A stretch of DNA of 64,000 nt, taken from Polaribacter marinus (GTDB lineage: Bacteria; Bacteroidota; Bacteroidia; Flavobacteriales; Flavobacteriaceae). Within the stretch, counting starts at the first letter, position 1. Each line of letters opens with the position of its first letter. The notes below the pieces were generated by a model, which was not told where the DNA came from, ran no database searches, and saw nothing but the letters and a program-made list of their open reading frames with translations. Shown here one piece after another: positions 46,305 to 54,521 of the stretch. The stretch covers positions 1 through 64,000 of the forward strand of contig NZ_JAKQYM010000002.1 in assembly GCF_022662535.1 (NCBI RefSeq). The letters run 5' to 3'. Position numbers and translations under genes: made by a program.

Positions 46305-47927
46305 TTAGTATCCTGCATTTTGAGTAAGATTAGGATTAGAAGCTAAACTTGCTGCTGGAATTGGAAATAATTTCATGTAAGCAGGTAGTGAAATACCATT
46401 AGTACCATTACCTTTCCATGCCCAGTTATATGAACCACCAGTAAATTTCCCAAAACGAATTAAATCTTGTCTTCTATGTGCTTCCCAGTGTAATTCTCTA
46501 GCTCTTTCATCTAAGATAAAATCTAAAGTTAAGTCTGAAGAAGAAAGATTGTTTTGTGGGTTATTAGCTCTTGTTCTTAGTAAGTTTACATATAATAAAG
46601 CATTTGCTTCTGTAGAATTTGTAGCGCCTCTTAAATGTGCTTCTGCATACATTAAATATACATCTGCTAATCTAAATAAAGGAAAATCTGTATCTACAAA
46701 TGTTTGATCAGAACCGAAACCTCCTGTAGATTTTGCATTAGAATATTTTTCTAAAACATACCCTTGATCTTTATTTGAGATATCTGTAATTACAATACTT
46801 CTAGGCTCAGCAGCAGTTCCTTTTAAGATGGTATTTCTTGTATCGTTATTAAAAATTCCATCATCAAATAACTGAACAAACTCTTTTCTTAATCTAATAG
46901 CTCCACCCCATCCAGTAGCACCAACACCTAAAGCAGCACCGTTTTCTTCTATACTTCCTACAGATCCATTAATCATAACGGTTGTAGGACCATAGTTTTG
47001 CGTATAAGTTCCGTCTGAAATTAAAGGGAAAATGATTTCATTTTTAGCAGAATTGACATCGTTATCTGCCATAAAGTTATGAGCATAATCTGTGGCTAGA
47101 GAATAACCACCACCAATAATTTTATTACAGTATTCTACACAATCTGTATATTTATCTTGTCCAAGATAAACTTCAGCATTTAAATACATTTTAGCTAAAA
47201 TCATCCAAGCAACACTTTTGTCTGCTCTTCCGTGTTCATTGGTCAATGGATCTGCTAAATTAGTTTCAATTGCTTTTAATTCAGATTCAACATAATCAAA
47301 AAGTTGAGCTCTGTTGTAGGCTTGTGGTTGTGCGTTTATTGCATCATCTTCTGTAGAAAAATTTGCTTGCCCAAATAAGTCTAGCATATAATAATAAGAC
47401 ATTGCTCTTAGTAAACGAGCTTCAGCTCTGTACTTTGTAATTTCTGTTCTTGTAGCGGCAGAAACTTCTCTTTCGTTTAATTTAGCTTCTGTAGTTTCTC
47501 TTAAAAAGTTATTTGCAAAAGCAATGGTTACATGGCTTCTACCAAACATTCCTAAGATAATTGGATCGTCTGCATTCCATAAATTACGTTGCATTTCTCT
47601 TGTACCAGGGTCATTTTCATAAGACCAAATCATTTGATCTGCAGATAAAGTTTGTAGGTATAATAAAACCCTACCAAACTGACTTGTTCCTGCATCTAAA
47701 CCATCGATGTTTGATGATCCAGGACCATCTACTCCTGTTAGTGAAAGGTTTGCGTATACTCCTGCCAATAATTCTTTATATGAAGTTTCGTTTGCAAAAA
47801 ACTCTTCACCTAATAAATCTTGATCATCTTTTGGTGTAATGTTTAAGTCTTTCGTACAAGAAGACAAAGCCACGACCATAACAAGAAGTATTGCTGCTAT
47901 TTTTTCGATTTTAAATATTGTTTTCAT
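46305..47927 (-). CDS. susD: SusD/RagB family starch-binding lipoprotein
   Basis: Surface glycan-binding lid of the SusCD transporter. The 540-residue protein has lipobox ALSSC at about residue 24, the helical TPR-like region (ITKYRAEARLLRAMSYYYML near 165) and the family C-terminal motif LADVYLMYAEAHLRGA followed by DERARELHWEAHRRQDLIRF. It starts 17 bases after susC stops. Substrate specificity for alpha-glucan is inferred from the surrounding GH13, GH31 and GH65 enzymes. Confidence 0.95.
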   Translation of the reverse strand: MKTIFKIEKIAAILLVMVVALSSCTKDLNITPKDDQDLLGEEFFANETSYKELLAGVYANLSLTGVDGPGSSNIDGLDAGTSQFGRVLLYLQTLSADQMIWSYENDPGTREMQRNLWNADDPIILGMFGRSHVTIAFANNFLRETTEAKLNEREVSAATRTEITKYRAEARLLRAMSYYYMLDLFGQANFSTEDDAINAQPQAYNRAQLFDYVESELKAIETNLADPLTNEHGRADKSVAWMILAKMYLNAEVYLGQDKYTDCVEYCNKIIGGGYSLATDYAHNFMADNDVNSAKNEIIFPLISDGTYTQNYGPTTVMINGSVGSIEENGAALGVGATGWGGAIRLRKEFVQLFDDGIFNNDTRNTILKGTAAEPRSIVITDISNKDQGYVLEKYSNAKSTGGFGSDQTFVDTDFPLFRLADVYLMYAEAHLRGATNSTEANALLYVNLLRTRANNPQNNLSSSDLTLDFILDERARELHWEAHRRQDLIRFGKFTGGSYNWAWKGNGTNGISLPAYMKLFPIPAASLASNPNLTQNAGY

Positions 47928-47944
47928 CTTTAATTTTTTATTAA

Positions 47945-50881
47945 TTAAAATTTAATATTAGCACCAACCAAGAATGTTCTTGGTCTTGGGTAAATAGTAT
48001 TATCTATACCTCCAAATACTTCAGGATCTAAACCAGAATAGTTTGTGATGGTAAATACATTTTGCATACCAGCCCATAAACGTATACTGTTAGAAGCAAA
48101 TTTTTTGATAGGTCTATCAAAAGTATATCCTAAAGTAATGTTGTCCATTTTTAAGAAAGATGCATTTTCTAAATAAATATCCGATAAAATTACATCAGCA
48201 GTTCTTTGGAAATTTGTGTTTAATACAGTTGTTGGAATATTTCCTAAAACAGCTTGATCTAGTAATAAACTATATTGTGATGTTGAAGAATTTACATTGT
48301 TGTAAACATAATTTCCTACACTTGCTCTTAAGTTAAAAGCTAAATCAAAGTTTTTATAATTAATGTTAGATTGAAAACCGAAAGTAAAATCTGCTTGTGG
48401 ATCTCCTTTTAAATATCGATCTTTTGAATTAATAATACTATCACCATTTAAATCTGCATAAGCACCTTCAATTGGTTCTCCTGCAGTATTATATAATTGT
48501 TTGTATACATAAAAAGAATTAGGAGCAAAACCTTCACTATATAACTGTATGTAGTTTCCAGTACCACCAGAAATTACTCCAGTAGTTATATCTTGATCCA
48601 AGGCCAATTCTTTAATTTCTCTATCTAAATAAGTTGCATTAAAGTTAATGTTCCAATTTAAATCTTCGGTTTTAATTACATCTGCATTTAATGTGAATTC
48701 TAAACCATTTACTTCTAAGTCTCCAACATTTTGTAGAACCCTGTTTGTAAAGTTACTACCGTCTGCTACTGGAGCATCCGATAAAAGATCTGTAGAGTTT
48801 TTTCTAAAAGCATTGAAAGATCCGGTTAATTTATTATTAAATAAACCATAGTCTACACCAAATTCTATAGTAGCTGTGTTTTCCCATTTTAAATTACTTC
48901 TTTCTGAAGGAATTGTAGATTGAATTGGAGTCCCATCAAATAAATATTGAGAATTTGTATTTCCAAAACGATATCTATCTAAATATAAATCTCCAGAAAT
49001 ACCATCTTGTTGTCCATTAACTCCATAACTAGCACGTAACTTTAATTCAGAAAGAACTTCATTGTCTTTTAAGAAATCTTCATCACTAACTCTCCAAGGT
49101 AAGGCAGCTCCTCCAAAATTACCCCATCTGTTTTGTGGGCCAAATCTAGAAGTTCCATCTCTTCTGTAGTTTAAAGTTAATAAGTACTTTTCATTATAAG
49201 TTAAATTAGCTCTTGCTAAGAATCCGACTAAAACAACAGGTGTTGATACACTAGTAGTTGCTCCTTGGTCATTTGGGTTTCTGCTGTTTCCTGTACTTGT
49301 TCCAGAACCGTTAAACCTTAGATAAGAATAACCAGCCATAATATCTGTTTTTACTTTACCAAAAGTATTTACGTAGTTTAAATAGCCATCTAAAGATTCA
49401 TTTAAAACTTCACTAGTATATGCAGAATCGTTTCCTACATACAAACTATTGTAACTAGCAGGACCTTGAGAAGAGCTTACGTTTGTACCTTCTCCTGTAG
49501 ATTTGTCAAAACCAACATTAAATGTTGCTGTTAATTCTGGTAAGAAATGAAATTTGTAATCTACTTTTAAATTTCCATAATGTCTAAAAACGTTAGAAAG
49601 ATTACTGTTTTGCAATAAATTAGCTACCGGATTTGTACCCCCGTTAGAAAGTAAAACTCTTCCTAAACCATCTCTTGTATAGTGCTGATAAAAACCACCA
49701 AAAGGAGAACTAGCATCATAAACAGGTTGTGTAGGATCATATCTTAAAGCCGCACCTACCTGACCAGAATCTGCAAATCTATTATCTTCAAAAGCTCTAT
49801 TATAATTTAAGTTTACTTTTAAATGATCGTCAAAAAAACTAGGGTTCATAGATACAGATACAGTAGCTCTATCGTAGTTAGAAGTAAGTATATTACCTTC
49901 TATTGTTGAAAAACCAACCGAAAGTCTTGTAGGTATTCTTGCAAATATTTGACCTCTAACGGTTAAGTTATGTTGAGTAGATACTGATTTTTGGAAGATT
50001 TCATCTTGCCAATTTGTATTTGCTGTTCCTAATAAACTTGCGTCTATAGTTGTACCAGTGATTGGTTGAGAGTTAATTAAGTTTCTAAATTCATCTCCAC
50101 TAAAAACATTTACTCTGTCTCTAATTTCACCAAAACCCATTTGAAAATCATAATCTAAAGAATATTCTTTTCTACCTTTTTTAGTTGTAATTATAATTAC
50201 ACCGTTTGCACCTCTAGACCCATAAATAGCCGTTGCAGAAGCATCTTTTAATACAGAGAAAGACTCAATATCATTTGGGTTGATACTTGCTAAAACGCCT
50301 CTAGAACCACCTGCTGTTCCAGACATTGCTAAACCGTCTACAACAATTAAAGGATCATTAGATGCATTTAAAGAAGACCCACCACGAATTCTAATTTGAG
50401 AACCAGAACCAGGTGCGCCACTTGTAATTATATTTACACCAGCAACACGACCACTTAATAAGTTTTCTGGAGTAACAATGTTACCTTTAGTAAACTCTTT
50501 ACTGGTAATTGCTTCTACAGAACCTGTAGCATCCTTGATTGTAGTGGTACCATAACCAACCACAACAATTTCATCTAATTGTTCTGAAGACTCTTCTAGT
50601 TCTACTATTAAGTTATAATTACTTGTAATTGCAACTTCTTTATTAGCATAACCTAAATATCTAAAAACAAGTATATCACCCGTTTTTACTTTTTCTATAG
50701 TAAAGTTTCCATTAAAGTCAGTTTCCGACCCGTTATTTGTACCTTTTACTACAACACTAACACCAGGTAAAGGATCTCCCGATGATTTTTCTTTTACAAT
50801 ACCTTTTACTGTTTGTTGTGCAAACATGGTAAAAGATGTACTTAAAAGAATACCAATTAAAAATAATTTAAATTTTTTCAT
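47945..50881 (-). CDS. susC: SusC/RagA family TonB-dependent receptor
   Basis: Outer-membrane active transporter for oligosaccharides, powered by TonB. The 978-residue protein starts MKKFKLFLIGILLSTSF (signal peptide). It has a carboxypeptidase-like Ig domain (about 22-105, VKGIVKEKSSGDPLPGVSVV), the TonB-box-like DEIVVVGYGT near 107, the plug domain (to about 235, with the SusC mark IRGGSSLNASNDPLIVVDGL) and a 22-strand barrel ending in VGANIKF. An in-frame ATG at 51034 would add 51 residues before the signal peptide and would overlap the promoter; it is rejected. Confidence 0.96.
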   Translation of the reverse strand: MKKFKLFLIGILLSTSFTMFAQQTVKGIVKEKSSGDPLPGVSVVVKGTNNGSETDFNGNFTIEKVKTGDILVFRYLGYANKEVAITSNYNLIVELEESSEQLDEIVVVGYGTTTIKDATGSVEAITSKEFTKGNIVTPENLLSGRVAGVNIITSGAPGSGSQIRIRGGSSLNASNDPLIVVDGLAMSGTAGGSRGVLASINPNDIESFSVLKDASATAIYGSRGANGVIIITTKKGRKEYSLDYDFQMGFGEIRDRVNVFSGDEFRNLINSQPITGTTIDASLLGTANTNWQDEIFQKSVSTQHNLTVRGQIFARIPTRLSVGFSTIEGNILTSNYDRATVSVSMNPSFFDDHLKVNLNYNRAFEDNRFADSGQVGAALRYDPTQPVYDASSPFGGFYQHYTRDGLGRVLLSNGGTNPVANLLQNSNLSNVFRHYGNLKVDYKFHFLPELTATFNVGFDKSTGEGTNVSSSQGPASYNSLYVGNDSAYTSEVLNESLDGYLNYVNTFGKVKTDIMAGYSYLRFNGSGTSTGNSRNPNDQGATTSVSTPVVLVGFLARANLTYNEKYLLTLNYRRDGTSRFGPQNRWGNFGGAALPWRVSDEDFLKDNEVLSELKLRASYGVNGQQDGISGDLYLDRYRFGNTNSQYLFDGTPIQSTIPSERSNLKWENTATIEFGVDYGLFNNKLTGSFNAFRKNSTDLLSDAPVADGSNFTNRVLQNVGDLEVNGLEFTLNADVIKTEDLNWNINFNATYLDREIKELALDQDITTGVISGGTGNYIQLYSEGFAPNSFYVYKQLYNTAGEPIEGAYADLNGDSIINSKDRYLKGDPQADFTFGFQSNINYKNFDLAFNLRASVGNYVYNNVNSSTSQYSLLLDQAVLGNIPTTVLNTNFQRTADVILSDIYLENASFLKMDNITLGYTFDRPIKKFASNSIRLWAGMQNVFTITNYSGLDPEVFGGIDNTIYPRPRTFLVGANIKF

Positions 50882-50923
50882 GTATAATTTGTTAAATAAT
50901 AACTGTAAATTTGATTTGTTTAA

Positions 50924-50943
50924 CAATAAATTTACATTCCACA
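50924..50943. promoter_or_regulatory. Shared 20-base element, susC copy
   Basis: Reads CAATAAATTTACATTCCACA on the plus strand. The same element minus one T lies at 52170-52188 before the MFS gene. Here it sits at about +1 to +20 of the predicted susC transcript, in opposite orientation to transcription. Confidence 0.6.
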
Positions 50944-50947
50944 GTAG

Positions 50948-50977
50948 TAAATATATAAATGAAAGCAGTATTTTCAA
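50948..50977 (-). promoter_or_regulatory. Predicted susC promoter, TTG-N19-TATATTTA
   Basis: On the minus strand TTG (50977-50975), 19 bases and TATATTTA (50955-50948), a 7 of 8 match to TAnnTTTG. The off-consensus last base fits a regulated promoter. It lies 67 bases before the susC ATG. Confidence 0.6.
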
Positions 50978-50990
50978 TGTTTTAAAACTA

Positions 50991-51006
50991 ACGAAAACGG
51001 TTTCGT
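50991..51006. promoter_or_regulatory. LacI-type operator palindrome
   Basis: ACGAAAACGGTTTCGT is a 16-base palindrome with 14 symmetric positions and a central CG, the form of LacI/GalR operators. It sits just upstream of the susC -33 box and 57 bases before the lacI-type gene. Confidence 0.65.
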
Positions 51007-51062
51007 GTTGAAAACTTTTAAGCATGAAAATCATTATATTAACAAAAAAACAACCTTAAATT

Positions 51063-52103
51063 TTGTCTTTTCATAAAAAAACGAAGCAAAAAGTAACAAT
51101 AAAAACTATTTCAAAGGAATTAGGGGTTTCTACCTCTACAGTTTCTAAAGCTTTAAGAGATAGTCATGAGATTAGTACTGAAACTAAAAAGAAGATTCAG
51201 GCTTATGCAAACCTTTATAACTATAAACCCAATCATTTAGCACTTCAATTACGTAACCAGAAGACTAAGGTAATAGGGGTTATTCTACCCAAAATAGTGC
51301 ACCATTTTTTCTCTACAGTTATTATGGGAATAGAAGAAGGAGCTAATAAAAAAGGGTACAATATTATGGTTTGTTTTTCAAACGAATCCTATAAGAAAGA
51401 AGTTGAAAATTTAAAGGTTTTGTCTAACGGAAGTGTAGACGGAATTATTTTATCTGTAGCTAGTGAAACTCTTAAAAATAAAGACTTTAACCATTTTAAA
51501 GAGTTGGTTTCTGAAGAGATTCCTTTTGTTTTATTTGATAGAGTTGTTGATGAAATTTTGTGTGATAAAGTGGTGGTTGATGATGTTGGTGCTGGTTATA
51601 AAGCAACCAAGCATTTGTTAGAAAATGGTTGTAAAAGAATTGCTTTAATAACAACTCCAAACCATGTAAATGTAGGAGCTTTAAGAAGACAAGGGTATGA
51701 AAAAGCTTTAATAGAAGAATATATTAAAACAGATGCAAATTTAATTGTAGAGATTGATGAAAATCAAGATATTAAAAAACAAATAGAAAAAGTTTTTGAA
51801 GAAGATATTGATGCTGTCTTTGCTGTGAATGAAATTTATGCGGCAAACTCAATGAGAATAGCAAAAGAAAAGGGGTTAAGTATTCCTAAAGAAATATCAA
51901 TAATAGGGTTTACAGATGGTTTAATCTCAGAATATTCATCTCCTTCTATCACTACAATTGCACAACATGGTTTTACTATGGGGAAACAAGCTGTTGATGT
52001 TTTAATAGAAAGAATAGAGAATGAATCGGAAATTTACAAACCAAAAAAGATTGTGATTTCTAGCGACTTAAAGTTACGAGAATCTACGAAACCGTCGTCG
52101 TAA
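51063..52103 (+). CDS. LacI family transcriptional regulator
   Basis: Probable regulator of the glucan locus, 346 residues. The helix-turn-helix is at about residues 11-35 (TISKELGVSTSTVSKALRD), the hinge includes YKPNHLALQLR, and the periplasmic-binding-type sensor domain starts IGVILPKIVHHFF and ends ISSDLKLREST. The start codon is TTG: a stop lies two codons upstream and there is no ATG before the helix-turn-helix. A tiny in-frame open stretch (ATG 51024 to TAA 51059, 11 codons) precedes it. Placed divergently from susC and directly before the transporter operon, it probably senses maltose or a maltodextrin. Confidence 0.92.
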   Translation: MSFHKKTKQKVTIKTISKELGVSTSTVSKALRDSHEISTETKKKIQAYANLYNYKPNHLALQLRNQKTKVIGVILPKIVHHFFSTVIMGIEEGANKKGYNIMVCFSNESYKKEVENLKVLSNGSVDGIILSVASETLKNKDFNHFKELVSEEIPFVLFDRVVDEILCDKVVVDDVGAGYKATKHLLENGCKRIALITTPNHVNVGALRRQGYEKALIEEYIKTDANLIVEIDENQDIKKQIEKVFEEDIDAVFAVNEIYAANSMRIAKEKGLSIPKEISIIGFTDGLISEYSSPSITTIAQHGFTMGKQAVDVLIERIENESEIYKPKKIVISSDLKLRESTKPSS

Positions 52104-52142
52104 ATTTTATAAAGACTTTTTATCAACTTTGTAAAAATAACA

Positions 52143-52150
52143 TATATTTG
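52143..52150 (+). promoter_or_regulatory. Putative -7 element of the MFS transporter operon
   Basis: TATATTTG matches TAnnTTTG; the start would be near 52155, giving a leader of about 93 bases. No TTG lies at the usual spacing, which would suit activator-dependent use. Confidence 0.5.
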
Positions 52151-52169
52151 TTACCATATTAAGATTTAT

Positions 52170-52188
52170 CAATAAATTACATTCCACA
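52170..52188. promoter_or_regulatory. Shared 19-base element, MFS copy
   Basis: Reads CAATAAATTACATTCCACA, identical to the susC copy at 50924-50943 except for one missing T. It lies at about +15 to +33 of the predicted transporter transcript. Confidence 0.6.
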
Positions 52189-52201
52189 AAATTTATGAAT
52201 T

Positions 52202-52247
52202 GATAAGTCTAAAGTACTTATCGTAGTATGAACTAATAATTACGATA
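52202..52247 (+). promoter_or_regulatory. Two mutually exclusive hairpins before the MFS start codon
   Basis: GATAAGT (52202-52208) pairs with ACTTATC (52216-52222). TATCGTA (52219-52225) pairs with TACGATA (52241-52247), which touches the ATG at 52248. The two stems share bases 52219-52222 and cannot form together. Confidence 0.4.
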
Positions 52248-53777
52248 ATGGAAAAGCGTAAATTAAGTTTTTGGCAAATCTGGAACATGAGTTTTGGATT
52301 TCTAGGAATACAAATGGGCTTTGCTCTACAAAATGCAAATGTTAGTAGGATTTTTCAAACACTCGGAGCAGAGGTAGAAGATATACCTATACTTTGGGTT
52401 GCTGCCCCTTTAACAGGGCTTATAGTACAACCCATCATCGGATATTTTAGCGATAGAACGTGGCATCCTAAATTAGGAAGAAGAAGACCTTACTTTTTAG
52501 TTGGGGCAATTTTGGCATCACTTGCATTATTTATAATGCCAAATTCTTCTGTACTTTGGTTTGCGGCAGGTATGCTTTGGATTATGGATGCCTCTATTAA
52601 TGTTTCAATGGAACCTTTTAGAGCTTTTGTTGGCGATAATTTGCCAGATTCTCAAAGAACAAAAGGTTTTGCAATGCAAAGTTTTTTTATTGGTATAGGT
52701 GCTTATGTAGCTTCTAAACTTCCTTTAGTTTTAACTTATTTTGGTGTAGCTAATACAGCTGCTGAAGGCGTAATTCCTGATTCAGTAAAGTATTCATTCT
52801 ATATTGGTGGAGCAGCTTTTTTTATAGCGGTTTTATGGACGGTGTTGCGTTCTAAAGAATATTCTCCAGAAGAAATGAAAGTTTTTGAAGAGGCTGAAGA
52901 ATCTAGTTATGAGGAAATAGAAAAACCAGAATCTTGGTTTATTTCCAATGGAAAATCTCATCTTATAAAAGGTGTAATTACATTACTTATTGGTCTTCTC
53001 TCTACTTATGTTATCAATTATTATGCTCTTAAAAAAGATTTATATGTTTTAACATTAGGTTTAATTTCATTAGGAGGTATTATTTTAATTATTTCTGGGT
53101 ATTTGCAAAAAAATAAAAATTATAGAAATGGTTTTGTAACCATTGTAAATGATTTTCAATTTATGCCCAAAGTAATGAAGCAATTGGCTTGGGTTCAGTT
53201 CTTTTCTTGGTTTTCATTATTTTCTATGTGGATTTATACAACAAGTGCAGTAACAGAACATATTTATAAAACTACCGATACTACTTCAGAAGCATTTAAT
53301 ACGGGAGCTAATCAAGTTGGAGAAATGTTTGCAAATTATAATATTATTGCAGCAGCAGTAGCTTTTTTACTTCCGCTTTTAGCGAAAAAAACAAGTAGAA
53401 AATTTACTCATTTCTTAGCATTAGTACTAGGTGGTTTTGGGTTAATGTCTTTATACTTTATTTCAGAACCTACTACTTTTACTATAGAATGGTTACCTAT
53501 GATAGGGGTTGGTATTGCTTGGGCAAGTATTTTATCTGTTCCTTATGCAATGCTTTCTGGTTCTTTACCAGCATCAAAAATGGGATATTATATGGGAGTT
53601 TTTAACTTCTTTATTGTTATTCCTCAATTAGTTGCAGCATCAATTTTAGGGTTTTTAGTTTCAACATTTTTTGACAATCAACCAATTTATGCATTATTGA
53701 TTGGTGGTATCTCAATGATTTTAGCTGGAATTATATCATTAACAGTAGATGATAAAACATCTAATGAAACAAATTAA
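52248..53777 (+). CDS. MFS / GPH-type maltose transporter
   Basis: Inner-membrane sugar:cation symporter of 509 residues with about 12 transmembrane helices. It opens KLSFWQIWNMSFGFLGIQMG and has the loop motif GYFSDRTWHPKLGRRRPYFL near 65, typical of the glycoside-pentoside-hexuronide and sucrose/maltose group. Bacteroidetes starch loci often carry this transporter before a maltose phosphorylase. The pgmB start codon follows the stop with no gap, so transport and phosphorolysis are coexpressed. Maltose is inferred from context. Confidence 0.9.
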   Translation: MEKRKLSFWQIWNMSFGFLGIQMGFALQNANVSRIFQTLGAEVEDIPILWVAAPLTGLIVQPIIGYFSDRTWHPKLGRRRPYFLVGAILASLALFIMPNSSVLWFAAGMLWIMDASINVSMEPFRAFVGDNLPDSQRTKGFAMQSFFIGIGAYVASKLPLVLTYFGVANTAAEGVIPDSVKYSFYIGGAAFFIAVLWTVLRSKEYSPEEMKVFEEAEESSYEEIEKPESWFISNGKSHLIKGVITLLIGLLSTYVINYYALKKDLYVLTLGLISLGGIILIISGYLQKNKNYRNGFVTIVNDFQFMPKVMKQLAWVQFFSWFSLFSMWIYTTSAVTEHIYKTTDTTSEAFNTGANQVGEMFANYNIIAAAVAFLLPLLAKKTSRKFTHFLALVLGGFGLMSLYFISEPTTFTIEWLPMIGVGIAWASILSVPYAMLSGSLPASKMGYYMGVFNFFIVIPQLVAASILGFLVSTFFDNQPIYALLIGGISMILAGIISLTVDDKTSNETN

Positions 53778-54431
53778 ATGAAAAAAGGATTTATATTCGA
53801 TTTAGACGGTGTAATAGTTGATACCGCAAAATATCATTATTTAGCTTGGAAAAAACTAGCTAATCAATTAGGTTTTGACTTTACCAAAGAACAAAACGAA
53901 TTATTTAAAGGTGTAAGTAGAAAACGTTGTTTAGAAATATTGTTAGAAATTGGCAATAGAAAAGCAACTCAAGAAGAGTTTGATACTTGGATGGTCGAAA
54001 AAAACATAGACTATTTAGCTTATATAAAAAACATGGATGCATCAGAAATCTTACCAGATGTACCAAAAATTTTACAGTTTTTAAAAGAAAGAAACATCCC
54101 TATTGCTCTTGGTTCTGCAAGTAAAAATGCACAACCAATCTTAGAGAAAGTGGGGCTGCTACATTATTTTGATACGATTGTAGACGGAAATAATGTAACA
54201 AAGGCAAAACCAGATCCAGAAGTTTTTCTGTTGGCGGCAAAACAATTAGGTGTTAAACCAGAAGATTGTGTTGTTTTTGAAGATGCTGTTGCAGGTGTAG
54301 AAGCTGCTAATCGTGCAGAAATGATAAGTATCGGTATAGGTGATAAAAATGTACTTACTAAAGCAAAGTATAATTTTAATGACTTTACTCAAATTGATAC
54401 ATATTTCGTACAAGAGTTAATAAATAGATAA
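53778..54431 (+). CDS. pgmB: Beta-phosphoglucomutase
   Basis: HAD-family mutase that turns beta-glucose-1-phosphate, the product of inverting maltose phosphorylase, into glucose-6-phosphate. The 217-residue protein has the nucleophile and acid/base pair in FDLDGVIVDT (Asp8 and Asp10), the cap region after residue 15, GSASKNAQ near 113 and the lysine and aspartate motifs KAKPDPEVF and FEDAVAGVEAA. The length is typical. The maltose phosphorylase gene follows after 90 bases. Confidence 0.95.
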   Translation: MKKGFIFDLDGVIVDTAKYHYLAWKKLANQLGFDFTKEQNELFKGVSRKRCLEILLEIGNRKATQEEFDTWMVEKNIDYLAYIKNMDASEILPDVPKILQFLKERNIPIALGSASKNAQPILEKVGLLHYFDTIVDGNNVTKAKPDPEVFLLAAKQLGVKPEDCVVFEDAVAGVEAANRAEMISIGIGDKNVLTKAKYNFNDFTQIDTYFVQELINR

Positions 54432-54521
54432 AAAGAATTGAAAAGATCAAATTAAGAAAAGAGAAACCTAAAAATTTCTTTGTTCTAATACTATTGTTCT
54501 TTTCCCTCAAAAAGACATAAA

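Noticed and set aside
50882..51034. Upstream in-frame ATG adding 51 residues to SusC
   Set aside because: It would cover the predicted promoter and put 51 residues before the signal peptide.
51056..51065. TAAATTTTG as a -7 box for the LacI-type gene
   Set aside because: The spacing is off by one base from TAnnTTTG, and a start there would fall after the TTG codon.
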